Shown: one piece after another, positions 25,163 through 35,285 of the stretch
Layout: each line of letters starts with the position of its first letter
Position numbering within the stretch: the stretch's first letter is position 1
NCBI GenBank assembly: GCA_903911085.1
Contig: CAIWCC010000208.1
Coordinates: 1-48,289, forward strand
From: an uncultured Bacteroidales bacterium
GTDB taxonomy: Bacteria > Bacteroidota > Bacteroidia > Bacteroidales > Paludibacteraceae
Direction of reading: 5' to 3'
DNA length: 48,289 nt
Position numbers and translations under genes: made by a program
The notes under the pieces: model-generated
Seen by the model: the letters and a program-made list of their open reading frames with translations, nothing else
Told to the model about the DNA's origin: nothing
Databases searched by the model: none

Positions 25163-26236
25163 ATGTCGAACACAATTGGAAAATTGTTCACTTTCACCTC
25201 TTTTGGAGAATCGCACGGACGCGGTATTGGTGGCATTGTAGATGGGTGTCCATCAGGAATAGAAATGGATATAAATTATATTCAAAATGAATTAGATCGT
25301 CGACGTCCTGGACAATCTGACATTTCTACACCACGAAAGGAAGGTGACAAAGTAGATTTTCTTTCGGGAATTTTTGAAGGCAAAACCACTGGAACTCCTA
25401 TTGCTTTTGTAATTTGGAACGAAAACCAGCATAGTACCGATTACGATCATCTGAAAGAAGTGTACCGACCCTCACATGCTGACTATACCTACCAACAAAA
25501 ATACGGAATTCGCGATCATAGAGGTGGTGGACGCAGTTCTGCTCGCGAAACTGCTTCGCGTGTGGTAGCTGGTGCAATAGCAAAACTTGCATTAAAAAAA
25601 CTTGGAGTAGAAATTACAGCATTTACCTCACAAGTAGGACATATTGCTATGACACAACCTTTTGACTCCACAAATCTATCATTAATAGAAAGCAATGTTG
25701 TTCGCTGTCCTGAAACTGAAATTGCCGAAAAAATGATTGCCTATATTAAACAATTAAAAAGCGAAGGTGATTCGATTGGAGGTATTATATCTTGTATAAT
25801 TAAGGGTGTGCCAATTGGATGGGGTGAACCAATTTTTGATAAATTACAAGCTCGTTTAGCAAATTCTATGTTGAGTATCAACGCAACTCACGGTTTTGAT
25901 TATGGAAGAGGATTTGAAGGCGTAAGTCTCAAAGGTTCGGAAATGAACGACTCTTTTATCAAAAACGGCAATCAAATCACTACTAAAACAAATAATTCAG
26001 GTGGCATTCAGGGCGGTATTAGCAACGGACAAGACATTTACTTCAGAGTTTTATTTAAACCTGTTGCAACTATTTCAAAAAAGCAAGAAACAGTTGATAT
26101 TAATGCTAATGAAGTAGAATTGGAAGCTCGTGGACGCCACGACCCTTGTGTACTACCTCGCGCTGTGCCAATTGTGGAAGCAATGGCTGCTCTAACTTTG
26201 ATTGATTTATATTTAACAAACCAATCTGTTAGCTGA
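25163..26236 (+). CDS. aroC: Chorismate synthase
   Basis: 357 residues, full length. It has the family signatures [10 protein letters not shown] near the N-terminus, [37 protein letters not shown] and the C-terminal [19 protein letters not shown]. It converts EPSP to chorismate using reduced FMN, the last common step to aromatic amino acids. It is transcribed alone, with its own promoter and a shared terminator downstream. Confidence 0.97.
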   Translation: MSNTIGKLFTFTSFGESHGRGIGGIVDGCPSGIEMDINYIQNELDRRRPGQSDISTPRKEGDKVDFLSGIFEGKTTGTPIAFVIWNENQHSTDYDHLKEVYRPSHADYTYQQKYGIRDHRGGGRSSARETASRVVAGAIAKLALKKLGVEITAFTSQVGHIAMTQPFDSTNLSLIESNVVRCPETEIAEKMIAYIKQLKSEGDSIGGIISCIIKGVPIGWGEPIFDKLQARLANSMLSINATHGFDYGRGFEGVSLKGSEMNDSFIKNGNQITTKTNNSGGIQGGISNGQDIYFRVLFKPVATISKKQETVDINANEVELEARGRHDPCVLPRAVPIVEAMAALTLIDLYLTNQSVS

Positions 26237-26320
26237 TGATTTTTTCAAGAAAATAATTTGAAGTATTATTTATATCAATTCAGTTATAAAAAGGAAACAA
26301 CCTATAGGAATATTAAAGAA

Positions 26321-26354
26321 AACTCCTCAAATCGAAATGACTTGAGGAGTTTTT
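26321..26354. terminator. Bidirectional terminator between aroC and the permease gene
   Basis: AACTCCTCAA (26321-26330) pairs with TTGAGGAGTT (26342-26351), with A before and T after. It serves the convergent genes. Confidence 0.85.
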
Positions 26355-26372
26355 CATTTATAAACGCCTAAT

Positions 26373-27839
26373 TTACTTTTGATCTCTATCGCGCCTTCTT
26401 TGACGAGCATGACTATGTTTACGACCATAAGAAAAATATATTACAAAGCCAATTAACATCCACAAAATCAAACGAAGCCAGGTGTCGAAAGGCAATGATG
26501 ACATAATAAATAAACAAACAAATGCACCTAAAATTGGTACCAACGGCACCCATGGTGTTTTGAATCCACGTATTGCATCGGGTTCAGATTTACGTAGAAT
26601 TATTATTCCTATCGAAACAATTACAAACGCTAATAAAGTACCAATAGAAACAAGCTCACCCAACAAACCTATTGGAAATAAACCTGCAAAGAAAGCAGCA
26701 AAACATCCTGTAACAATAGTAGTAATATGAGGTGTTTTGAATTTCGAATGAGTTTTGGCAAAACTTTTCCACAATAAACCATCACTTGCCATAGTAAAAA
26801 ACACACGCGATTGACCTAACAACAAAACTAAAACCACAGAACTTAATCCAGCTATTGCCCCAATTTTAATAATTGGTCGCAACCACATTAAACTTTCGCC
26901 AGCACTATTAATTGCCAATGCGATTGGAGCAGGTACATTCAATTCTTTATAATTCACCATACCAGTGAGCACCAAACTAACCCCAATATAAAGAATGGTA
27001 CAAATTAGCAAAGAACCTAAAATCCCAATAGGCACATCACGTTTTGGATTGATAGCTTCTTGCGAAGTAGTAGACACAGCATCGAAACCTACATAAGCAA
27101 AAAACACTACCGCAGAACCTGTTAGAACTCCCCACCAACCAAATTGACCGTCGGCAGTTTGAGCAGGAATAAATGGAGTCCAATTGGCAACATCGATATG
27201 CGAAATACCAAAACCAATGAATAACAATATGACTGTAACTTTAACTAACACAATGATATTGTTGAATTTAGCCGATTCTTTAATACCAACAACTAATAAA
27301 GTTGACATTAACGCAACAATAAAAATTGCCGGAAAATTAATAATTGAGCCTGTTAAACTCCAACCATTAGCATCAAAAATGAATGGACTTTGGCATATAG
27401 AAGCCGGTAATACAATACCAAAATCGGCTAAAAAACTTGTTACATATCCCGACCAACCTACAGCAACTGTGGCAGCACCAAAAAGATATTCGAGAATTAA
27501 ATCCCAACCAATAATCCAAGCTATAAACTCGCCCATAGTGGCATATCCATAAGTGTAGGCACTTCCCGAAACAGGTATCATAGAGGCAAACTCGGCATAA
27601 CAAAGCCCTGCCAACAAACAGCCAAAAGCTGAAATCACAAAAGAAATAGCCACACCTGGTCCTGCATATAGAGCAGCAGCAGAGCCTGTTAGCACAAATA
27701 TTCCTGCACCAATAACACAACCAATACCCAACAAGGTAAGATTCAACGCACTCAAATGACGTTTTAAAGCATTGTGGTTACTATCAGCTTGCTCTTCAAG
27801 TTCAGCAAGAGTTTTTCTAATAAACAAATCTTTTAACAT
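26373..27839 (-). CDS. APC-family amino acid permease
   Basis: 488 residues with about 12-14 membrane segments. The N-terminal LLGIGCVIGAGIFVLTG is the APC-superfamily TM1 signature. The motif AEFASMIPVSGSAYTYGYATMGEFIAWIIGWDLILEYL and the FFAYVGFDAVSTTSQEAINPKRDVPIGILGS block are those of the cationic amino acid transporter (CAT/YfnA-like) group. The C-terminus is basic (RKHSHARQRRRDRDQK). The substrate cannot be told from sequence. It is transcribed alone and converges with aroC. Confidence 0.92.
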   Translation of the reverse strand: MLKDLFIRKTLAELEEQADSNHNALKRHLSALNLTLLGIGCVIGAGIFVLTGSAAALYAGPGVAISFVISAFGCLLAGLCYAEFASMIPVSGSAYTYGYATMGEFIAWIIGWDLILEYLFGAATVAVGWSGYVTSFLADFGIVLPASICQSPFIFDANGWSLTGSIINFPAIFIVALMSTLLVVGIKESAKFNNIIVLVKVTVILLFIGFGISHIDVANWTPFIPAQTADGQFGWWGVLTGSAVVFFAYVGFDAVSTTSQEAINPKRDVPIGILGSLLICTILYIGVSLVLTGMVNYKELNVPAPIALAINSAGESLMWLRPIIKIGAIAGLSSVVLVLLLGQSRVFFTMASDGLLWKSFAKTHSKFKTPHITTIVTGCFAAFFAGLFPIGLLGELVSIGTLLAFVIVSIGIIILRKSEPDAIRGFKTPWVPLVPILGAFVCLFIMSSLPFDTWLRLILWMLIGFVIYFSYGRKHSHARQRRRDRDQK

Positions 27840-28005
27840 ATTCTACTTTTATAAAAAAATGATTTAAAATAATTAAATATAATGGATAAGATTACAAAAA
27901 AAAATCACATACTAAAAATCTGAAAAGTATGTACCCAAAATCTTCAATAAAATCAAATTGATATTTTAATTAGGTATCTACTTAACATTTTCAATATTTT
28001 GGTTG

Positions 28006-28039
28006 CAAAAATAGTAATTAATATCCATTTTATGACAAA
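28006..28039 (-). promoter_or_regulatory. Candidate permease promoter
   Basis: On the minus strand TTTG (plus 28036-28039), 22 bp, then TATTTTTG (plus 28006-28013). The leader is about 160 nt. Confidence 0.4.
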
Positions 28040-28268
28040 GGTTGAGAATAATAGTTGCAATTCTTAAAGAATTATCTGAATTAATCTCCATAACAGCTTA
28101 TAAAGCCATTAATTCATTGATAATTGAGCAGATATGAAATTCATAAAATCAATTACACTTAAAATACACTCAGATATAAATAAAACTACGTATAAAATCG
28201 ATTAAAAATACAACTACAAAAAAAACAAAAAATGGCAATTATATAATTTATCTATGCGCATTTTTTGT

Positions 28269-28276
28269 TACATTTG
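28269..28276 (+). promoter_or_regulatory. -7 box TACATTTG of the vor operon
   Basis: An exact TAnnTTTG 24 bp before the first ATG; -33 element not evident. Confidence 0.55.
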
Positions 28277-28300
28277 CGCTGCAATTTTAAAAAATGAATA

Positions 28301-28525
28301 ATGGCAAAATTAAGAGGTGCAGTTGTAATCAACGTTGAACGTTGCAAAGGCTGTAATTTATGTGTAGTAGCTTGTCCTTCAAAAGTTTTAGCATTAAACA
28401 ATGAGGCAAATTCTAAAGGTTACAATTATTCTTACATGGCAAATTCCGATGATTGTGTAGGTTGTTCGGCTTGTGCTTATGTTTGTCCTGACGCATGTAT
28501 TACAGTTTATAGAGTCAAACTTTAA
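28301..28525 (+). CDS. vorD: 2-oxoacid:ferredoxin oxidoreductase, ferredoxin-like delta subunit
   Basis: 74 residues with two [4Fe-4S] motifs: C15, C18, C21, C25 and C52, C55, C58, C62. It passes electrons from the TPP-bound intermediate to external ferredoxin. It is the first gene of a four-gene operon on the plus strand, 21 bp before the alpha-subunit gene. The vor name follows common annotation of this gene set; a 2-oxoglutarate (Kor) role is equally possible. Confidence 0.88.
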   Translation: MAKLRGAVVINVERCKGCNLCVVACPSKVLALNNEANSKGYNYSYMANSDDCVGCSACAYVCPDACITVYRVKL

Positions 28526-28546
28526 ACAATTTAGACAGATTTCATC

Positions 28547-29662
28547 ATGAACGATTCAAAAAAACAACATAATGAAGAGGTAAGACTCATGAAGGGTAAT
28601 GAAGCCATAGCTCACGCCGCAATAAGATGCGGTTGCGACGGTTATTTTGGCTATCCAATTACTCCACAATCTGAAATAATGGAAACCCTTATGGAGCTTG
28701 AACCTTGGAATACAACTGGAATGGTAGTATTACAAGCTGAAAGTGAAATAGCATCTATCAATATGGTTTATGGTGCTGCAGGATGTGGAAAAAAGTCGAT
28801 GACAAGTTCCTCAAGCCCAGGCGTAAGTTTGATGCAAGAAGGCATATCATATCTGGCTGGTGCCGAATTACCATGTGTAATAGTAAACGTAATGCGAGGC
28901 GGACCAGGTTTAGGTACTATTCAACCTAGTCAAGCCGATTATTTTCAAACTGTAAAAGGTGGTGGACATGGCGATTACAAAATGATTACATTGGCTCCAG
29001 CTTCAGTTCAAGAAATGGCCGACCATACAGTTTTAGCTTTTGATTTGGCATTCAAATACCGCACTCCAACAATGGTTTTGGCAGATGGTGTAATAGGTCA
29101 AATGATGGAGAAAGTTATTTTACCACCTTATCAACCACGCATGACCGAAGAGCAGATTATTGAAATTTGTCCTTGGGCCACACTCGGTAAAACCGCTAAT
29201 CGCAAACCAAATTATATTACATCACTGGCACTCCTTTCGGAAGATATGGAAAAGTTAAACATGAGATTACAAACTCGTTATCGCGAAATCGAAAAAAACG
29301 AAGTTTTATATGAAGAGTTTTCCTGCCAAGATGCCAATTATCTTATTGTTGCATTTGGAACATGCGCACGAGTATGTCAAAAAACAGTAGAGATGGCAAG
29401 AGCCGATGGAATTAAAGTCGGTTTACTACGTCCCATAACACTTTTTCCATTCCCAACAAAAGCAATCGGCGAATATGGTCGTCAAACAAAGGGAATACTT
29501 ACAGTAGAAATGAATGCAGGTCAAATGGTTGAGGATGTAAGACTTGCTGTGAATGGTGCAGTCAAAGTTGAATTTTATGGACGCATGGGTGGTATTGTAC
29601 CATCTGCAGATGAAGTTTTGGAGGTATTAAAAAGTAAAGTTATTATTTCTACTTTTGAATAA
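28547..29662 (+). CDS. vorB: 2-oxoacid:ferredoxin oxidoreductase, alpha subunit
   Basis: 371 residues. The pyrimidine-binding half carries GNEAIAHAAIRCGCDGYFGYPITPQSEI at the N-terminus, AESEIASINMVYGAAGCGKKSMTSSSSPGVSLMQEG, and a C-terminal transketolase-like domain (YLIVAFGTCARVC, KVGLLRPITLFPFP). With the beta subunit it decarboxylates a 2-oxoacid to an acyl-CoA and reduces ferredoxin, typical of anaerobic amino acid metabolism. The substrate, branched-chain 2-oxoacid or 2-oxoglutarate, is not decided by the sequence. Confidence 0.92.
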   Translation: MNDSKKQHNEEVRLMKGNEAIAHAAIRCGCDGYFGYPITPQSEIMETLMELEPWNTTGMVVLQAESEIASINMVYGAAGCGKKSMTSSSSPGVSLMQEGISYLAGAELPCVIVNVMRGGPGLGTIQPSQADYFQTVKGGGHGDYKMITLAPASVQEMADHTVLAFDLAFKYRTPTMVLADGVIGQMMEKVILPPYQPRMTEEQIIEICPWATLGKTANRKPNYITSLALLSEDMEKLNMRLQTRYREIEKNEVLYEEFSCQDANYLIVAFGTCARVCQKTVEMARADGIKVGLLRPITLFPFPTKAIGEYGRQTKGILTVEMNAGQMVEDVRLAVNGAVKVEFYGRMGGIVPSADEVLEVLKSKVIISTFE

Positions 29663-29695
29663 TAATTGAAGTCAAAATAACATTAATTGAATTTT

Positions 29696-30457
29696 ATGAC
29701 AACAAACGATATAATTAACCCCGCAAATTTGGTTTATGATCAACCAAAAATTTTGAACGATGTGCCAATGCATTATTGCCCTGGTTGTAGTCATGGGGTA
29801 GTTCATAAACTTATTGCTGAAATTATTGAAGAAATGGATATGCAAGACAAAACAATTGGTATTGCTCCAGTTGGTTGTTCTGTATTTGCCTATAAATACC
29901 TTGATATTGATTGGCAACAGGCATCTCATGGGCGTGCGCCAGCAGTAGCCACTGGAATAAAACGCCTCCTACCCGACCGATTGGTGTTTACCTATCAAGG
30001 CGATGGCGATTTGGCTGCAATTGGAACTGCAGAAACCATTCACACTGCAAATAGAGGTGAAAATATCACGATTATTTTTATCAATAATGGTATTTATGGC
30101 ATGACAGGCGGACAAATGGCACCAACTACTCTAAATGGCATGAAATCATCCACATCGCCCAATGGAAGAACTGTGCCATTGAATGGTCATCCGTTGGATA
30201 TAACTAAACTTTTGGCTCAATTGGATGGAACTTGTTATGTAACACGCCAAAGTGTACATACCGTGGCAACTGTTCGAAAAGCAAAAAAAGCCATCAGAAA
30301 AGCTTTTGAAAATTCAATGTCGAACAAAGGAACATCAGTGGTTGAAATAGTTTCTACTTGCAATTCAGGTTGGAAACTTTCACCTTCTCAATCAAATGAT
30401 TGGATGGTAGAAAACATGTTTCCGGCATATCCACTTGGCGATTTAAAAGACATCTAA
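29696..30457 (+). CDS. vorA: 2-oxoacid:ferredoxin oxidoreductase, TPP-binding beta subunit
   Basis: 253 residues from ATG 29696 (MTTNDIINPAN); an in-frame TTG at 29687 is less likely. CPGCSHG near the start and the TPP/Mg motif GDGDLAAIGTAETIHTA...NN mark the beta subunit, together with YGMTGGQMAPTT. It is 33 bp after vorB and 38 bp before vorC. Confidence 0.92.
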   Translation: MTTNDIINPANLVYDQPKILNDVPMHYCPGCSHGVVHKLIAEIIEEMDMQDKTIGIAPVGCSVFAYKYLDIDWQQASHGRAPAVATGIKRLLPDRLVFTYQGDGDLAAIGTAETIHTANRGENITIIFINNGIYGMTGGQMAPTTLNGMKSSTSPNGRTVPLNGHPLDITKLLAQLDGTCYVTRQSVHTVATVRKAKKAIRKAFENSMSNKGTSVVEIVSTCNSGWKLSPSQSNDWMVENMFPAYPLGDLKDI

Positions 30458-30495
30458 ATATTAAAAATTATTCATTTACAATTTTCTATTTAAGA

Positions 30496-31041
30496 ATGAA
30501 AGAAGAAATAATAATTGCAGGCTTTGGCGGACAAGGAGTTTTGTCGATGGGGAAAATATTGGCTTACTCAGGTTTAATGCAAGGAAAAGAAGTAAGTTGG
30601 ATTCCGTCTTATGGTCCAGAACAACGCGGTGGTACTGCCAATGTAACAGTCATTTTGAGCGATGAACGGATTAGTTCTCCTGTACTTAGTACTTTCGACA
30701 CTGCCATTGTACTAAACCAACCATCACTTGAAAGATTTGAAAATGCAGTAAAACCAGGTGGTACACTTATATTTGATGGAAATGGGTTTAAAAAATTTCC
30801 AACACGCACCGACATAAACATTTACCGTATAGACGCTACCGAATATGCTTATGCCAACAATGAATCAAAAACAATGAACATGATAATTTTGGGCGGTTTA
30901 CTCAAAGTTCGCCCAATAGTTTTAGTTGAGAATGTTCTAAAAGGATTAAAAAAATCACTTCCCGATCGTCACCATCATTTAATACCTATGAACGAAAAAG
31001 CAATTCAAATTGGTATGGGATTAATAAAAAAGGTGAATTAA
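30496..31041 (+). CDS. vorC: 2-oxoacid:ferredoxin oxidoreductase, gamma subunit
   Basis: 181 residues from MKEEIIIAGFGGQGVLSMGK, the gamma-domain signature. SYGPEQRGGTANVTV and GGTLIFDGNG follow. The open frame reaches back to 30400 inside vorA, but that stretch is the vorA end in another frame. It completes the D-B-A-C operon. Confidence 0.92.
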   Translation: MKEEIIIAGFGGQGVLSMGKILAYSGLMQGKEVSWIPSYGPEQRGGTANVTVILSDERISSPVLSTFDTAIVLNQPSLERFENAVKPGGTLIFDGNGFKKFPTRTDINIYRIDATEYAYANNESKTMNMIILGGLLKVRPIVLVENVLKGLKKSLPDRHHHLIPMNEKAIQIGMGLIKKVN

Positions 31042-31125
31042 TTCTTTTACTGATTTTCAGCGCTTTCAGTAAATTCATTAAAAAATTGTAGATAATCGAA
31101 CAATTAAGTTCCACCACAACTAATA

Positions 31126-31800
31126 TCAAAATACAACAATGCTGTAAATAATTATTCCTAAGAGTGTAATACCCAATGCATAAACAGGAATAATTGTTTT
31201 CGGATTGTCTATTGTAGAATAATTATTATGGGGATAAAATAATGATGGTCGCATTCTTTTTAAAGTTTGAAAACAGATAATAGCGGCCAAAACACCTACA
31301 ATAGCACCTCCCAAGATATCAAATGGATAATGTACACCTAAATAAATTCGTGAATAAGAATTGAGCAATGCCCAAATAAATATTGCAATTGTATACTTAT
31401 TCCGTCGAAACAACAAGGAACTTAACAATGCAAAACCAAATGAATTGGCAGCATGTGAAGAAACAAATCCATAATTACCACCACGATAATCATTAACTAA
31501 ATGTATCAAGCCAGATAAGCTTTCAACATGTGATGGTCGGGGTCGCTCAACTAAGTGTTTAATCAATCCAGATGAAACTTGATCGGCAATGACTATGCAA
31601 AGTATCAACGCAATAATTACCCAAACAGAGTCTCTATTCCACCGCTTAATAACAATATATAGTACAGACAAATAAAGAGGAATCCAAGTTATTTTTTCGC
31701 TAATAGCAAACATTACACCATCAAAAAACGGATTGTGAAATCCGTTTATCAACAAGAATAAATTTGTATCCCAAATATTAAGTAATTCAATTAAATTCAT
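31126..31800 (-). CDS. PAP2-family membrane phosphatase
   Basis: 224 residues with about five or six membrane segments and all three PAP2 motifs: KHLVERPRP (K81, R88, P89), SSH (S114-H116) and SRIYLGVHYPFD (R151, H157, D161). Such enzymes remove phosphate from lipid substrates (undecaprenyl diphosphate, phosphatidate or lipid A). It is 85 bp after batE on the same strand and may be read from the bat operon; a functional link is not established. Confidence 0.9.
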   Translation of the reverse strand: MNLIELLNIWDTNLFLLINGFHNPFFDGVMFAISEKITWIPLYLSVLYIVIKRWNRDSVWVIIALILCIVIADQVSSGLIKHLVERPRPSHVESLSGLIHLVNDYRGGNYGFVSSHAANSFGFALLSSLLFRRNKYTIAIFIWALLNSYSRIYLGVHYPFDILGGAIVGVLAAIICFQTLKRMRPSLFYPHNNYSTIDNPKTIIPVYALGITLLGIIIYSIVVF

Positions 31801-31885
31801 TGTTTTATGTTTTATTGTTTCTAATAAGTCAAATAACTACTTTTAAATCATTTAGGCAAAAAAATATACTTACCTACGATTCAAC

Positions 31886-32638
31886 TCAAATTTTTTCAAT
31901 ACTTCTTTTTTCAACCCAGCCAATACTTCCATTTCCCACTTTAATTTCTGTCCAATTTCCTAATGTACTTTTAATACTTACTTTGGTACCTTCATGAAGT
32001 TGAAATAAATCTGTACCACTTTGATCTGGAGAACTTTTGACGGTAATAATTCCACTCATAATGATAGCCTCGTTCTGATTATTCAATTGGTTTAGGCGAA
32101 CTCCTGAGAAAACCAAAGAAAGTAAGCTTATACCAAGAAAAACAGAACCAACATAAAATGATATTTTTCTAATACTTCTGGAGTTCCCAAAAATAAATAC
32201 AAATGAAAATATCAAACACATAACAAATACTATTGCACTTAAATACAACCACTGATTTGAAGTCAATATTTTAATCAAATTCTCAATCCAACGTATCAAG
32301 AAAAAGGTCGGAGTTTGAATAATATTATCAACAACCTTTAAACGAGCAAGTTCTAAATTAAAACTTGCATCATCAAACATTGGAGAAAGACGTAAAGCAC
32401 GTTCATAATTCAAAATTGAGCGTCCTATTTCATTGGTTTTAAAATAAGCATTACCTAAGTTGTAATACAATTCTGGCGCAACACCTTCATTGATTAAAAT
32501 TTTTTCATATACTTGTGCTGCATCCGCATACTCACCCTTAACATATAAATCATTTGCTTGGTTTAACGCACCTGTTTGTGCAAAAGTATTTATACAAATA
32601 CCAAATATAAATAATAAAATCTGAACTATTCGTTTCAT
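31886..32638 (-). CDS. batE: BatE, TPR and SH3-domain membrane protein
   Basis: 250 residues: signal peptide to about 20 (FAQ), two or three TPRs (about 24-95), two TM segments (about 135-155 and 163-182) and a C-terminal bacterial SH3 domain (ITVKSSPDQSG to GWVEKRSIEKI). It is the last member of the aerotolerance-associated bat cluster. The gene starts 35 bp after batD. Its exact role is unknown. Confidence 0.88.
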   Translation of the reverse strand: MKRIVQILLFIFGICINTFAQTGALNQANDLYVKGEYADAAQVYEKILINEGVAPELYYNLGNAYFKTNEIGRSILNYERALRLSPMFDDASFNLELARLKVVDNIIQTPTFFLIRWIENLIKILTSNQWLYLSAIVFVMCLIFSFVFIFGNSRSIRKISFYVGSVFLGISLLSLVFSGVRLNQLNNQNEAIIMSGIITVKSSPDQSGTDLFQLHEGTKVSIKSTLGNWTEIKVGNGSIGWVEKRSIEKI

Positions 32639-32673
32639 ATATTTTTTATTGAATAATAAGTTAACACAGCTAA

Positions 32674-34491
32674 CTATTTAACTAATCCTTCGAGCTTGCT
32701 GATAGCTTCAATTGTTTCAGTATATAAATTACCCATTTCTTGCTGACCTGAATTTGGAGCATATCTTGCAAATTCACAAGTGTTCAAAATCTGTACAAAT
32801 TGATTGATTACTTCTGTATCAATTTTTCTAGTAAATAGCTCTGAATCTATGCGTTCCTTAGTAAGCTCAGCATTGGGAATAGACAATTTATCGGCAAGAT
32901 ATGACCAAACAGCTTTAAGAACTTCTTCATAAAATTTATCTTTGTTGCCCTCCTTTAATAGTTTTTGAGCTAATTTTAATCGTTTTTGAGCTACTTTGTT
33001 GGCCTTTTTATTTTTCACCAAATCAATATCTGCATTTTCCTTTGCTTTATTGCGGAATAATATAAATAGAATAATTGAAATTAAAAGTGGTATTAAATAC
33101 ATTAACCAACATGTAATGGTACCAAATATTGATTGCTCGTTTTTATACAATTTAAACTTTTCTGTTTGAATGTAACGAATGTCTTTGGCTAATTGCTTCA
33201 CATCTTCTTTTTCAATATATCCTACTACCGTTGGTGTTTCACCTCCAACCCCTTTCAGCACTTCAAGTTTATATGTTGGTGTTCGCAACACTTTATATGT
33301 TTTTGATTCTGTATCAAAATATGAAAATTCGGCAGAAGGCACGTCAAAATTACCTGAATGACGTGGAATAAAGAGATATTCGATTGTTTTAGTTCCCGAA
33401 ACTCCAGAAGTTGTTGTTTTGAATTTATTATTAACTTTAGGGTCATAGAGTTCAAAACCATCTGGGAATTTAATAATTGGATTTTTAATTAGCTTCATGT
33501 TACCAGCACCCGAAATATTTACTGTGAGAGTAACAGCCTCATTCGCTCTTATTTGAGCTGCTGATATAGAAGAATTTATATCAAATCGACCTACTGTTCC
33601 CGAAAAAGAACTCGGTTTATTAATAGGTAAGCTACTTACAGAAATTTTTGTTGCTGGGGCAACAATGTTTTTTGAAACATTACTATATGAATCGAAAAAA
33701 TCATCGAAAATACTTCGGGTTGCAGCTCTGTTTTGAACTCTAATTATTGCTTCAAATTCAGCTTTTTCAATAGAAATAACACCCGAACGCTGTGGATAAA
33801 GTAGAACTTGATACAGAACAACAGTTCCGTAATTTCTACCATTAAAGTTTTCAAATGAAAATTGTTTGTTTTGGGTTTGTTCAATATCTTGCTTCATAAA
33901 GCCATTAAAATCAGGCATCTTTTTATTTACACACTGAACTACATCAGCCAAAGTATAAAGTTTATAGGTGACTAAAATGGCTTCCTGCTCGTAAACATTA
34001 GTTTTGGAGATATTGGTTTTTATGAAAATATTCTCGTTAGAAACTGATTGAGAACTGCCCGCTGAGCCTGATTGTCCGCCTTGTTGACGACTATTAGAAC
34101 TTGCATCAGCAGGCAATACTTTAATGGATAATCCATTAGAATTCAATTTTTGATTATTGACTATGATGCTTGCTGAACCAATTGTAAAAGTACCAGTTTT
34201 CTGTGCTTGAAGAGTGTAAGTATAAGTAACAGAAACAGATGATGTTTGCTTGCCATTGATTATCTGAAAACTTGAACTATGCGACTCAAAAGGACCAGCT
34301 AGTACATCAAAGTTGTTGATTTCAGGTACTCGCAAATCTTTTGCAGAACTATTTACTGAATATGCAAGCTGAAAAGGTTTATCCAAAATAACAGTTGAAG
34401 GAGCCGAAGCTGTAAATCGCACAGGTTCATCAGCACGCACCACATATATACTTAACAATAAAAGCGATAATAATATTATTTTACGTTTCAT
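32674..34491 (-). CDS. batD: BatD, oxygen-tolerance membrane protein
   Basis: 605 residues: signal peptide (LSLLLLSIYVVRA), a long beta-rich extracytoplasmic region, one TM near 440-465 (WLMYLIPLLISIILFILF), and a helical cytoplasmic tail. GTFTIGSASIIVNNQKLNS and HSGNFDVPSAEFSYFD are typical of BatD. It probably assembles with the VWA proteins BatA and BatB. The gene lies 66 bp after batC. Confidence 0.9.
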   Translation of the reverse strand: MKRKIILLSLLLLSIYVVRADEPVRFTASAPSTVILDKPFQLAYSVNSSAKDLRVPEINNFDVLAGPFESHSSSFQIINGKQTSSVSVTYTYTLQAQKTGTFTIGSASIIVNNQKLNSNGLSIKVLPADASSNSRQQGGQSGSAGSSQSVSNENIFIKTNISKTNVYEQEAILVTYKLYTLADVVQCVNKKMPDFNGFMKQDIEQTQNKQFSFENFNGRNYGTVVLYQVLLYPQRSGVISIEKAEFEAIIRVQNRAATRSIFDDFFDSYSNVSKNIVAPATKISVSSLPINKPSSFSGTVGRFDINSSISAAQIRANEAVTLTVNISGAGNMKLIKNPIIKFPDGFELYDPKVNNKFKTTTSGVSGTKTIEYLFIPRHSGNFDVPSAEFSYFDTESKTYKVLRTPTYKLEVLKGVGGETPTVVGYIEKEDVKQLAKDIRYIQTEKFKLYKNEQSIFGTITCWLMYLIPLLISIILFILFRNKAKENADIDLVKNKKANKVAQKRLKLAQKLLKEGNKDKFYEEVLKAVWSYLADKLSIPNAELTKERIDSELFTRKIDTEVINQFVQILNTCEFARYAPNSGQQEMGNLYTETIEAISKLEGLVK

Positions 34492-34557
34492 ATTTAATTT
34501 GTGTTCTTATAAAAATCTATAATCACTAATTGAGTCAATTATTATTCTTCAATTAAT

Positions 34558-35253
34558 TTACCAGTCTTTTTCAGCTTTTTTCACCCCTCTAGCTTGTTGT
34601 TTTTTGGCTTTTTCTTGCGTATTTTTTTCATCTTGCATCAATGCATCAAGTATTTGTTGTGCATTTTGCTTTGACATTTGAGGTTGTTGCTGTTGTTGCT
34701 TTTGTTGTTGATCCTTAGGCTTTTGATCTTGTTTCTGATCTTGCTTTTGATCTTGTTTTTGTTTATCGTCTTTCTTTTGATCTTTTTTCTGATCTTTCTT
34801 ATCCTTATTTTTTTCTTGTTGTTGTTTTTTTAGCATTGCTTGCGCATAAGCCAAATTGTACCTAGTTTCATCGTCTTTTGGCTTATTTTTGAGTGCCATT
34901 TTGTATGCTTTAATACTTTCATCGTATTTTTTATCAGCAAACAAAGCATTACCTGTATTGTGAAATGCTGCGGCAATTTTATCTTTATCAGTAGGTTGCA
35001 GAGCCAATGAATTTTTGTATTGCTCTAAAGCTTCTGGGTATTTTTTTTGTTTGAATAATGCATTACCCAAATTATAATTGGCCTCAAACGACTTTTGATT
35101 CTTTAAAAGTCCTTTACGATAGGCTATTTCAGCATCTGTATATTTTTTCGATTTATATAATTTATTACCTGCATTCACATCTGCACTTTCTTTTTGTGCA
35201 TTCAATGCGTTGGTAATCAAACAAAGAATTAGTATATATCCGATTTTTTTCAT
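34558..35253 (-). CDS. batC: BatC, TPR protein with low-complexity tail
   Basis: 231 residues: signal peptide to Q20, three or four TPRs (about 25-140; YNLGNALFKQKKYPEALEQY), then an almost purely K/Q/D stretch (about 141-195) and a short C-terminal helix ending KAEKDW. The TPRs suggest a scaffold for Bat proteins in the periplasm. The K/Q/D tract is repetitive in DNA (QDQK units) and could vary in length. Confidence 0.9.
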   Translation of the reverse strand: MKKIGYILILCLITNALNAQKESADVNAGNKLYKSKKYTDAEIAYRKGLLKNQKSFEANYNLGNALFKQKKYPEALEQYKNSLALQPTDKDKIAAAFHNTGNALFADKKYDESIKAYKMALKNKPKDDETRYNLAYAQAMLKKQQQEKNKDKKDQKKDQKKDDKQKQDQKQDQKQDQKPKDQQQKQQQQQPQMSKQNAQQILDALMQDEKNTQEKAKKQQARGVKKAEKDW

Positions 35254-35285
35254 TTATAGAATAATTTGTAAATTGTAATTTGTCA

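Larger units (their letters stand above)
27840..28300. other. Intergenic region between divergent permease and vor operons
   Basis: AT-rich DNA. Apart from the candidate promoters at 28006-28039 (minus) and 28269-28276 (plus) I see nothing. Confidence 0.5.

Noticed and set aside
29672-29929. 85-residue minus-strand frame opposite the vorA start
   Set aside because: Antisense shadow of a confident gene, with no family.
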